From: Belliella alkalica
GTDB lineage: Bacteria; Bacteroidota; Bacteroidia; Cytophagales; Cyclobacteriaceae
DNA: 64,000 nucleotides
Direction of reading: 5' to 3'
Assembly: GCF_022549785.1 (NCBI RefSeq)
Contig: NZ_JAKZGO010000006.1
Coordinates: 124,001-188,000, forward strand
The notes below the pieces were generated by a model, which was not told where the DNA came from, searched no databases, and saw only the letters and a program-made list of their open reading frames with translations. Made by a program: the position numbers and the translations under genes. Within the stretch, counting starts at the first letter, position 1, and the number at the start of each line of letters is the position of its first letter. Below, in pieces: positions 34,896-42,314 of the stretch.

Positions 34896-36530
34896 ATGAT
34901 TTCAGTAGATAATATAGCGGTATTACATGGCGGATCAGCATTGTTTAGCGATGTTTCTTTCTCCATCAACGAGAATGACAAAATAGCCCTGATGGGTAAA
35001 AATGGAGCTGGCAAATCCACCATGCTCAAGATCATAGCTGGAGCAACCAAACCTACTAAAGGTGGCGTTTCTGCCCCAAAAGATGCAGTGATTGCCTACC
35101 TTCCCCAGCATTTGCTCACTTCTGATGATTGCACTGTGATGGAAGAAACCTCCAAAGCTTTTGCCTCATACCTGGATATGAAGACAGAAATTGATAGACT
35201 GAATGAGGAACTCACCGTTAGGACTGATTACGATTCGGAAGAATATTACAAGATCATCGAACAAGTCTCTGAATTGAGTGAAAAGTTTTATGCTATAGAA
35301 GAAGTCAATTATGAAGCTGAAGTAGAGAAAGTACTTTTGGGATTAGGATTTGAAAGGGCTGATTTCACAAGATCAACCAAGGAATTCTCCGGCGGATGGA
35401 GAATGAGAATTGAACTTGCTAAGATCCTTTTGCAGAAACCAGACTTGATACTTTTGGATGAACCTACCAACCATTTGGATATCGAGTCCATTCAGTGGCT
35501 AGAGGATTTTCTGACGGAAAAAGCAAAAGCAGTGGTGGTAATTTCTCACGATAGGGCATTTGTGGACAATATCACCAACAGAACCATTGAGGTGACTATG
35601 GGAAGAATCTATGACTACAAAGCCAAGTATTCCCATTATCTCGAACTGAGAAAGGAGCGAAGAGAACAGCAGCAGAAGCAATTCGACGAGCAACAGAAAT
35701 TTATTGCTGAGACAACTCAATTCATAGAAAGATTTAAGGGCACTTACTCCAAGACTTTGCAAGTGCAGTCTCGTGTGAAGATGTTGGAGAAGTTGGATAT
35801 AGTAGAAGTGGATGAAGTTGACTCATCTGCTTTGAAATTGCGCTTCCCTCCATCCCCAAGGTCTGGAAAATACCCAGTCATCGTAGAAGAGCTCACTAAA
35901 TCCTATGGCGATCATGTAGTCTTCAAAGATGCAAGTATGACCATCGAACAAGGTCAGAAAGTTTCTTTCGTAGGGAAAAATGGGGAAGGAAAATCTACTA
36001 TGATCAAAGCGATCATGGGAGAAATAGACTTTGAAGGAAAATGTGAATTGGGCCACAATGCCATGATCGGTTACTTTGCCCAAAATCAAGCTTCTCTATT
36101 GGATGAAAGCCTGACGATTTTCGATACGATCGACCAAATCGCAGTAGGAGAAATCAGGGGGAAAATAAAGGATCTCTTGGGAGCATTTATGTTCAAAGGC
36201 GATGATATCAACAAAAAGGTAAAAGTGCTTTCCGGAGGAGAAAAAACCAGATTGGCAATGATCAAACTTTTGTTAGAACCTGTCAATCTCTTGATTCTCG
36301 ATGAACCTACCAATCATTTGGATATGAAAACCAAAGACATCATCAAGGATGCGCTAAAAGCTTTTGATGGAACTTTGATAGTTGTTTCCCACGACAGGGA
36401 TTTCTTGGATGGATTGGTGACTAAAGTTTTCGAATTTGGCAACAAGCGTGTAAAAGAACACTTCGAGGATATCAATGGATTCCTGAGAAATAAGAAATTA
36501 GAGAATTTAAGGGAAGTGGAGAGGAAGTAA
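34896..36530 (+). CDS. ABC-F family ATPase (ribosome-associated, YdiF/Uup type)
   Basis: I start at the ATG at 34896 (544 residues), where the first ABC domain begins (ISVDNIAVLHGGSALFSDVSF). Two ATPase domains in one chain: Walker A GKNGAGKST and GKNGEGKST, signatures FSGGWRMRIELAK and LSGGEKTRLAMIK, both followed by [10 protein letters not shown] charged linker of the ABC-F type (about 240-320) joins them, and there are no membrane segments. ABC-F proteins act on the ribosome in translation or antibiotic protection. Subfamily cannot be fixed by eye; it is not EttA, which is elsewhere in the window. Confidence 0.93.
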   Translation: MISVDNIAVLHGGSALFSDVSFSINENDKIALMGKNGAGKSTMLKIIAGATKPTKGGVSAPKDAVIAYLPQHLLTSDDCTVMEETSKAFASYLDMKTEIDRLNEELTVRTDYDSEEYYKIIEQVSELSEKFYAIEEVNYEAEVEKVLLGLGFERADFTRSTKEFSGGWRMRIELAKILLQKPDLILLDEPTNHLDIESIQWLEDFLTEKAKAVVVISHDRAFVDNITNRTIEVTMGRIYDYKAKYSHYLELRKERREQQQKQFDEQQKFIAETTQFIERFKGTYSKTLQVQSRVKMLEKLDIVEVDEVDSSALKLRFPPSPRSGKYPVIVEELTKSYGDHVVFKDASMTIEQGQKVSFVGKNGEGKSTMIKAIMGEIDFEGKCELGHNAMIGYFAQNQASLLDESLTIFDTIDQIAVGEIRGKIKDLLGAFMFKGDDINKKVKVLSGGEKTRLAMIKLLLEPVNLLILDEPTNHLDMKTKDIIKDALKAFDGTLIVVSHDRDFLDGLVTKVFEFGNKRVKEHFEDINGFLRNKKLENLREVERK

Positions 36531-36841
36531 GGTTAATATTATCTATTAGGCAGGCAAATCCAAAAACCTTTCAGGTTTTATTGATAATCAACTATTTGTA
36601 AGTTGAAAGTATCTGAAACCTGGAAGGTTTTTACTCTCTACAAACCAACCTACTACAATAATATATTGCGGACTTTGGGGTAAAGTGGAAGAATACTTTG
36701 TGAAAAATTTGAAATAAACATCGAACCCATGGCTTGTATCCTCACCAGGCATTATTTTCCCATGTGACCTCCATGGCTTGTGTCCTCTCCAGCCATTTTA
36801 AATACTATAATTAAATTTTACAATTTGGTTGTTGGTACCAT
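36531..36841. repeat. Repeat region after ABC-F gene
   Basis: The arm at 36563-36578 pairs with 36616-36631 (one mismatch) around a 37-base loop; CTTTCAGGTTT and AAACCTGGAAGG, and the following CTACAAACCAA, recur after the aldehyde dehydrogenase at about 5571-5645. Two imperfect hairpins of the AGGA-loop family lie at 36729-36752 and 36773-36796 in minus orientation. The rest of this 311-base gap shows no gene. Confidence 0.7.
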
Positions 36842-37636
36842 TCAAGAATTTGCTCCCTGACTATTCTTAGTGAGCACTAAAGGGTCCTGTCTTAGCAAGT
36901 ACACCAATGATTGATAGAGTCTTTCATTATAACTTTTGAACTTCGATGATTTCTCAAAAAAAGCTTCCAAGGCAACTGCAAAAAACTCGTGTTCATTGAC
37001 TCCTGCCGATGACCGAAACAAGGAAGACTCTTGACTCCTTATTTTTTGAATTTCTGATTTTGCCAATTCTGAATATTTTCCCCAAAGTATTGGATTGAAA
37101 AAGTTGCTTTCCCTATTGTAATGGATTTGGTTTTCAAGTTTCATAGCATGGGCTATTTCATGAATTCCGAGATTTACCCCATCATCATTTTTGATAAAGC
37201 CCCTTACAAAGTTCTCCCATGACAATACAATAACTCCCAATTTTGGATTCACTTCCCCCTGATGGTATTGCTTGTTGATCGTCGAATAATAAGAATCCTG
37301 ATAAATCAAGATTCGTCTAAAGTGTTTTAGAGTCATTCCCTGAAACCCAAAAGTCACTTTCACGGCAGTCGCAGAAATCAACAGCTTCATCTCTTGCGTT
37401 ACAGCTTTCAATTCGCCCCTTGGCAGAAACTCTTTCTCCGCAATAAACCATTCTACTTTTTCGACAAATTCCTTCTTGTGGATATCTGAAAGTCCTGCAT
37501 AATAAGGAAACAGATTGGACAAAATATTTATATCTTGAGGAGAGAGCTTTTGCTTGGCAATCCTTACTTTGAAATTCTTGTAACTTGAATAAAACAACTC
37601 ACCAATACCGAAGAATAAATGCGTAAGTACAAACAT
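36842..37636 (-). CDS. MtfA-like zinc peptidase (M90 type)
   Basis: A 264-residue protein with a short hydrophobic start and a metallopeptidase core. The zinc motif HEIAH is in NLGIHEIAHAMKLEN, and the third-ligand Glu region is HEFFAVALEAFFEKSSKFK, which matches MtfA (DgsA anti-repressor, DUF980). The GVIVLSWENFVRGF stretch before it is also typical. In E. coli MtfA titrates Mlc and is an aminopeptidase; no Mlc system is expected here, so the role is open. Flanked on both sides by hairpin repeats. Confidence 0.85.
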   Translation of the reverse strand: MFVLTHLFFGIGELFYSSYKNFKVRIAKQKLSPQDINILSNLFPYYAGLSDIHKKEFVEKVEWFIAEKEFLPRGELKAVTQEMKLLISATAVKVTFGFQGMTLKHFRRILIYQDSYYSTINKQYHQGEVNPKLGVIVLSWENFVRGFIKNDDGVNLGIHEIAHAMKLENQIHYNRESNFFNPILWGKYSELAKSEIQKIRSQESSLFRSSAGVNEHEFFAVALEAFFEKSSKFKSYNERLYQSLVYLLRQDPLVLTKNSQGANS

Positions 37637-38000
37637 TAAAAGGAGCTGTTAGGTGGATTAGTAATTTTTACTAAAATAGAAAAAGTAAACTGACTAAAAA
37701 AGATGTTATTTGATTTTAAACCTTGGCTGTGTCTCCAAAAGCCATTTACATTATACATCTTTTTATCGACAAAAGTGTTCTGTGAGGACACAGAACATGT
37801 TGTTAAAAAAAAGAGAATGGTCTGTGGGGACACTGACCATGGTATTGGAATCTAAACTTGCAATACAAGTTATTGGTTATTTGTAGATCAATAATGAAAA
37901 AGCCCCCAAAATGATTTTAGGCGCTTTTTTGATTTTTCAAGGGATTAAGAAATAAATATCTAATTTCTTTATTTTTTTCTAATAAATTAAAGAAAGAGTA
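37637..38000. repeat. Hairpin-repeat intergenic region with terminator
   Basis: A 364-base gap between two minus-strand genes. It contains an eroded AGGA-family hairpin at 37724-37745, a perfect one at 37777-37796 (arm GTTCTGTG, loop AGGA) and one at 37817-37840 (arm ATGGTCTGTG, loop GGGA, one mismatch), then the terminator of the lipoprotein gene. A short minus-strand frame across it looks spurious because it only reads through the hairpins. Confidence 0.75.
37896..37930 (-). terminator. Terminator after the large lipoprotein gene
   Basis: On the minus strand an arm of about 15 bases (37914-37930) pairs with 37897-37911, with single mismatches, within 70 bases of the stop codon. T-rich on both ends in that orientation. 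Confidence 0.7.
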
Positions 38001-39584
38001 TTATTTCACTACTAAACCAACTTTCACACTTCCTGTATCATATTTATGTACAATTACAGAATTTGTATTAGTCGAAACCTCTTGCAAAACTGGATCATAA
38101 AAATACATCTTAATTGATCCTAAATAATCTGACTCTACACTTCTTAAAACGTTAATTTCAATAGGCTTAGTAATAGTTGTTGGAGACTCGATATTTCCAG
38201 CTACACCAATCGTTGAATTAACTTCTTCTTTGAGTCCAAGACTTATTTTTTTATTCCCAACAAAATTAGTCTCATGGGCAAAAGACATTTCAAAAGTTTC
38301 TTTATACATTAATTCTTCCCCTTCATCGTCTTCATATATTTTCAAATACCTTGTCAGTGGTCCATTTTTTATATCCCATTTACCTATATTAACTGGATTG
38401 GGTAAAACAACTAATTTAGAAGTAAACTTACTAGGGTCAATCTTATAAGTATGCTTACTCTTCCTAAACCATGTAGAGTGCCTGTAAGAATGATCTATAT
38501 TGAAGTCCCATATCTGATCTGGTCTGAGCGGAGCAAAAACAATTATTGGCGCACCTGAAGAAGTATATACTTCAAACCTAAAATCATATGATCCTTTAGA
38601 CCACATTCTGTCTATTAATTCCGCTGAAGTATATCCATTTCTGGATTTTCTAGTGACTCCTGAGTTTACAATAAATGGATCTCTATTATAGATTTGTGAA
38701 TCTCTTTGACCAGAAATATCATAATATACTTTGGGATCAATTTCCAAAAACTGAATATACTCATTCACAGAATGATTCAAACTACCTGTCATATTTTGAG
38801 GAGTAATTCCATAATAGATAAAGTCCCTTTGGAAACCTTTTTGGCTGATACTTCCGTCATCCTTATTAAAATGAGTGAAAGCATTAATTGCTTTCTGCCC
38901 AACTTCATTAATCCCTACAATTAATTCTTCATCACTTGAATGTGAATTGGTACCTTCAAATGCAGGTGATCTAAAAATTACTCTTCCTCTACTCCTAGCG
39001 TTATGGCTATTTTCAGGAATGATCACCCTGCTGTTTTCATTTACCACAAACACATGAAAGTTTGGAACTTCTCCCTTCTCAAAACTCAATTCTTCAACCC
39101 CATTGAAGAAAAGTGCATTTTCTGACTTCTTGGAAACGATAACCGGGATTTCTGTATCATCGGTATCCAGATTTTCTGGTAGTATATCAAAAAATTCGAT
39201 TCTTGACACATAGATGTTCAACAACGGGATGCTCCTTTCTATTTTTTCAAGCTCCTCCACAGAAGAATAAGAAATCAGAATATCACGGAGAGTCTCATTT
39301 CCAATCGTCTCATCTTTCACTAGGTAATACAACACATCATAATTCTTATCGAATTGCTTGAGAGACTCTTGCTTAAGAAATTCACGAACTTCTTTTCTCT
39401 CATACACTGCTTTCGATAAAATACTGGCAAACTTTGTCATATTCTCCTCTTTGATCGAGGCATTCAATGACTTTTTCACTTTCCCATTCTCTTGGAAATC
39501 ATTTTCCGTACATGCACTGAGAAACAAACCCATAATTAGGCCAAAGGTTAGACAAACCTTTAATGATAGTAATCTTGCTTTCAT
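38001..39584 (-). CDS. Large secreted lipoprotein, unrecognised
   Basis: A 527-residue protein with a signal peptide and lipobox FLSACTEND. The N-terminal third is helical and charged (TKFASILSKAVYERKEVREFLKQES); the rest looks strand-rich, with many Tyr, Asn and Ser. No catalytic motif or repeat is recognisable. The gene stands alone between hairpin-repeat clusters, downstream of a (GT)11 tract, with its own candidate promoter (TACCTTTG at 39680-39687) and terminator. Probably a surface or periplasmic protein of the accessory genome. Confidence 0.75.
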   Translation of the reverse strand: MKARLLSLKVCLTFGLIMGLFLSACTENDFQENGKVKKSLNASIKEENMTKFASILSKAVYERKEVREFLKQESLKQFDKNYDVLYYLVKDETIGNETLRDILISYSSVEELEKIERSIPLLNIYVSRIEFFDILPENLDTDDTEIPVIVSKKSENALFFNGVEELSFEKGEVPNFHVFVVNENSRVIIPENSHNARSRGRVIFRSPAFEGTNSHSSDEELIVGINEVGQKAINAFTHFNKDDGSISQKGFQRDFIYYGITPQNMTGSLNHSVNEYIQFLEIDPKVYYDISGQRDSQIYNRDPFIVNSGVTRKSRNGYTSAELIDRMWSKGSYDFRFEVYTSSGAPIIVFAPLRPDQIWDFNIDHSYRHSTWFRKSKHTYKIDPSKFTSKLVVLPNPVNIGKWDIKNGPLTRYLKIYEDDEGEELMYKETFEMSFAHETNFVGNKKISLGLKEEVNSTIGVAGNIESPTTITKPIEINVLRSVESDYLGSIKMYFYDPVLQEVSTNTNSVIVHKYDTGSVKVGLVVK

Positions 39585-39679
39585 AGCGAATAAATTGATA
39601 GTTAAAACAAATTAATAGTTAAAATAAAATTTTTGTCCTATTTCATATTGAAAAAGCAACTCTTCTATTTTTGAAGGTG

Positions 39680-39687
39680 CAAAGGTA
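39680..39687 (-). promoter_or_regulatory. Candidate -7 element for the lipoprotein gene
   Basis: On the minus strand TACCTTTG, followed by CACC, about 95 bases before the start. Shares TTTGCAC with other promoters in the window. No clear -33 box. Confidence 0.45.
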
Positions 39688-39910
39688 GATATTTTTAAAA
39701 AACATTACACTTTTCATTTAGAAAACACTCAATTTATACTTTAAAATATTGATTTTCAATTATATAAAACACAATCGCCAGCAATAAACCAAAATTTATA
39801 AAAAAGGCTGATGGAAAATGCTTTTAAAGTACTAATCATAACAAAAGTGATTTTTGAGATACAGAACACATGGTGGATTGTTTTCCATATCTCTTAGACG
39901 TCGGGAGAAA

Positions 39911-39932
39911 GTGTGTGTGTGTGTGTGTGTGT
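39911..39932. repeat. (GT)11 dinucleotide microsatellite
   Basis: Twenty-two bases of uninterrupted GT. It lies about 330 bases upstream of the lipoprotein start and next to the hairpin cluster. Confidence 0.98.
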
Positions 39933-40033
39933 TCTGAGAAGACACAAAGTGTGCTCTGTGAAGACACAGAGCACGGTTGAAGGGTTGGAAAAAAATTATT
40001 AGAAAATGGTCTGTGAGGACACTGACCATGTGA

Positions 40034-40064
40034 CAAAAAAACGGCCTGTGAATACACAGGCCGT
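40034..40064 (-). terminator. Terminator of rny, also a member of the hairpin repeat family
   Basis: Perfect 10-bp stem ACGGCCTGTG (40041-40050) with 40055-40064, loop AATA. The A-run at 40035-40041 is a T-run on the minus strand. It lies 44 bases after the rny stop. Confidence 0.85.
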
Positions 40065-40107
40065 AGATTAATTTTATTACAGTTGACTATTGACAGTCGA
40101 CCGTTGA

Positions 40108-41673
40108 CTATTTAGCATAACTCACAGATCTCATTTCCCTGATTACGGTGATTTTGATCTGTCCTGGATACTGCATCTCTTTTTCGATTTTTTGGGAAAT
40201 ATCAAAAGACAATTGACTTGCCGTTTGGTCACTCACATTGTCAGCATCTACCAATACGCGTAATTCTCGACCTGCTTGCATCGCAAAGCATTTGTTTACT
40301 CCATCAAAGCTCAATGCCAAATCTTCAAGATCTTTCAATCTCTTGATATAGCTATCCATGATTTCCCTTCTTGCACCTGGTCTAGAACCAGAAATCGCAT
40401 CTGAAGCCTGTACGATCGGTGAAATCATAGACGTCATTTCGATTTCATCATGGTGAGCTCCTATAGCATTACATACTTCTGGATGCTCCTTGTATTTCTT
40501 CGCCAACTCCATACCCAAGATCGCATGTGGAAGCTCTGCTTCCTCTGGGTAGACTTTTCCGATATCATGTAGCAAACCTGCTCTTTTCGCCATTTTGGCG
40601 TTCAATCCCATCTCTGCTGCCATGGTCGCACATAGCTTGGCTACTTCTTTTGAATGTTGAAGCAAATTCTGTCCGTAAGATGAACGGAATCTCATCCTTC
40701 CTACCATCCTGATCAACTCCGGATGAAGGCCATGAATCCCTAACTCAATACAAGTTCTTTCACCAATCTCTACAATCTCTTCTTCGATATTTTTTTCTGT
40801 CTTGGCAACTACTTCTTCGATTCTCGCAGGGTGGATTCTTCCATCCTGTACCAATCTGTGAAGCGAAAGTCTCGCTACTTCCCTTCTTACTGGATCAAAT
40901 CCAGATATGATGATTGCTTCTGGTGTATCATCTACTACAATCTCTACTCCTGTAGCTGCTTCGAGGGCACGGATATTTCTACCTTCCCTACCGATGATCT
41001 TTCCTTTGATATCATCACTTTCGATATTGAATACTGACACGCAGTTTTCGATTGCATGCTCAGTAGCCGTTCTTTGTATCGTATCCAATACAATCTTCTT
41101 GGCTTGCTTGGTTGCAGAAAGTTTTGCTTGGTCAAGGATATCCTTGATATGTGATGAAGCTTTGGTGTTGGCTTCGTCCTTGAGCATTTCTACAAGCTGC
41201 TCTCTTGCTTCTTCTTTGGTCAAGTTGGCAATTTTCTCCAAATCAGCGATTCGTTGGCTAGTCACTCGGTCTAGTTCATCTTTTTTCACCTGAACCGAAT
41301 GCATTTGGGCATTTAGGTTTTCCTTCTTGCTTTCGAGTTCAGCTTCTTTGCGCTTAACTTGTTCCAGCTCTTTGGAAAGCACCTGCTCTTTTTGTTTGAG
41401 CTTGTTTTCGTTGGTGATGATGATGGCCTTCTTCTTATTAGCCTCTTCTTCAAACTCAGATTTTAGCTTGAGGTATTTTTCTTTGGCTTCGAGAATTCTG
41501 TCCTTTTTCAAAGACTCTGCATTCATTTCCGCTTCACGCAGAATGATTTTGGCTTTCTCTTTTGCATCCTCTTCTATTTTTTTGTTGTTGCCTTTTAGAA
41601 AAAAGCCTACAACCAAGGCGCCAATCCCAAGTCCTATCAGACCTGCAATGATAATGTATATTGATTCTCCCAT
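40108..41673 (-). CDS. rny: Ribonuclease Y
   Basis: A 521-residue membrane-anchored endoribonuclease. Layout: N-terminal membrane helix ([20 protein letters not shown]), a long charged coiled coil (about 30-205), KH domain ([19 protein letters not shown]), and HD domain with [11 protein letters not shown] and later [17 protein letters not shown]. Length is the family norm. It starts mRNA decay at the inner membrane. It is the last gene of a run pheT, coiled-coil protein, zapA, rny. Confidence 0.97.
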   Translation of the reverse strand: MGESIYIIIAGLIGLGIGALVVGFFLKGNNKKIEEDAKEKAKIILREAEMNAESLKKDRILEAKEKYLKLKSEFEEEANKKKAIIITNENKLKQKEQVLSKELEQVKRKEAELESKKENLNAQMHSVQVKKDELDRVTSQRIADLEKIANLTKEEAREQLVEMLKDEANTKASSHIKDILDQAKLSATKQAKKIVLDTIQRTATEHAIENCVSVFNIESDDIKGKIIGREGRNIRALEAATGVEIVVDDTPEAIIISGFDPVRREVARLSLHRLVQDGRIHPARIEEVVAKTEKNIEEEIVEIGERTCIELGIHGLHPELIRMVGRMRFRSSYGQNLLQHSKEVAKLCATMAAEMGLNAKMAKRAGLLHDIGKVYPEEAELPHAILGMELAKKYKEHPEVCNAIGAHHDEIEMTSMISPIVQASDAISGSRPGARREIMDSYIKRLKDLEDLALSFDGVNKCFAMQAGRELRVLVDADNVSDQTASQLSFDISQKIEKEMQYPGQIKITVIREMRSVSYAK

Positions 41674-41740
41674 AGGTGTATTAATCTATAAATACCTTAT
41701 AGGAAAGCAAAAAGTACGCGGAGTGAGTGATAAGCAATAA

Positions 41741-42025
41741 TTACAGAAGATTAGTCAGATCTTTATTTATTTTGGTTAAAGTTTCTTTGATCAATTCACT
41801 ATCATCAGAATTGATCTTGTCCTGCTCCATGGATTCCACCATACAATCAAAGGCTACCATAGCCAATAGATCTTGTTTGTCATCCAATCCAAATTCTTCT
41901 CTATATCTTTTTATTTTATCATTAATCAATTTTCCTGCGTGTCTGATTTTCGCCTCATCCTCTACTTTTACTTTCATTGGATACTCTCGATCTCCAATTT
42001 TGATTTTCACAGAAAGTGTTTCCAT
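41741..42025 (-). CDS. zapA: Cell division protein ZapA
   Basis: I start at the ATG at 42025 (94 residues, METLSVKIKIGDREYPMKV), one base after the upstream stop; the longer frame overlaps that gene. The N-terminal strand-rich part and the C-terminal helix (LLAMVAFDCMVESMEQDKIN) match ZapA, which crosslinks FtsZ filaments. The ZapA/rny gap is only 67 bases, leaving no space for a 6S RNA gene, which often follows zapA in other bacteria. Confidence 0.88.
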   Translation of the reverse strand: METLSVKIKIGDREYPMKVKVEDEAKIRHAGKLINDKIKRYREEFGLDDKQDLLAMVAFDCMVESMEQDKINSDDSELIKETLTKINKDLTNLL

Positions 42026-42026
42026 A

Positions 42027-42311
42027 TCATTCAGACAAATAGGCAATTATATTATCGATTTCCTTTATATAATTATTAATCCTTTCTCTCAACTCGGCAG
42101 ACTCAATGTTTTCCACTGGTATGCTGTTTACAAGTTTAGTAATTTTAATTTGATTTTTAAAATCCTCCAACGCCGCATCCCTTTCTTTTAGGCTTGACCT
42201 CAAGAAATCAACCTCATGCTTTAGCATCAGATTTTGTTCTTCTACCTGCTCAAGTTTTTTACCAACTTGAGAGGTGAGCTTTTCTAATCGTTGGAGTTCT
42301 TCGTGAATCAT
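42027..42311 (-). CDS. Small coiled-coil protein beside zapA
   Basis: A 94-residue protein, mostly coiled coil (ELQRLEKLTSQVGKKLEQVE, then LKHEVDFLRSSLKERDAALEDF), with a short C-terminal helix. Located 3 bases after pheT and directly before zapA. The shape and position suggest a ZapB-like or other divisome partner, but no sequence family is clear to me. Cytoplasmic. Confidence 0.75.
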   Translation of the reverse strand: MIHEELQRLEKLTSQVGKKLEQVEEQNLMLKHEVDFLRSSLKERDAALEDFKNQIKITKLVNSIPVENIESAELRERINNYIKEIDNIIAYLSE

Positions 42312-42314
42312 TTT

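Larger units (their letters stand above)
39585..40107. repeat. 523-base non-coding region with hairpin repeats and (GT)11
   Basis: From left: candidate promoter of the lipoprotein gene; a partial repeat near 39861; (GT)11 at 39911-39932; an eroded hairpin at 39931-39950; perfect or near-perfect hairpins at 39951-39974 (arm GTGCTCTGTG, loop AAGA), 40006-40029 (arm ATGGTCTGTG, loop AGGA, one mismatch) and 40041-40064 (arm ACGGCCTGTG, loop AATA); then a direct repeat GTTGACTATT at 40082 and 40103 reaching the rny stop. Short frames here translate only the GT tract and hairpins. Confidence 0.8.

Noticed and set aside
37636-37833. 65-codon minus-strand frame before the MtfA-like gene
   Set aside because: It reads through two hairpin repeats and shares a base with the peptidase start; composition is not protein-like.
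39832-40057. Two overlapping minus-strand open frames across the GT tract, with repeated His-Thr
   Set aside because: They translate the microsatellite and hairpin repeats; no start signal, no protein-like composition, and they run through clear non-coding structures.
36729-40064. CRISPR array
   Set aside because: Repeats are palindromic hairpins at irregular distances, in both orientations, with varying outer stems; no regular spacers and no cas genes.
40907-41293. 128-codon plus-strand frame opposite rny
   Set aside because: It is the antisense of the conserved coiled-coil and KH part of rny, with Ser-rich low-complexity translation.
41674-41740. 6S RNA gene after zapA
   Set aside because: Only 67 bases separate zapA and rny; a 6S RNA needs about 180 bases.
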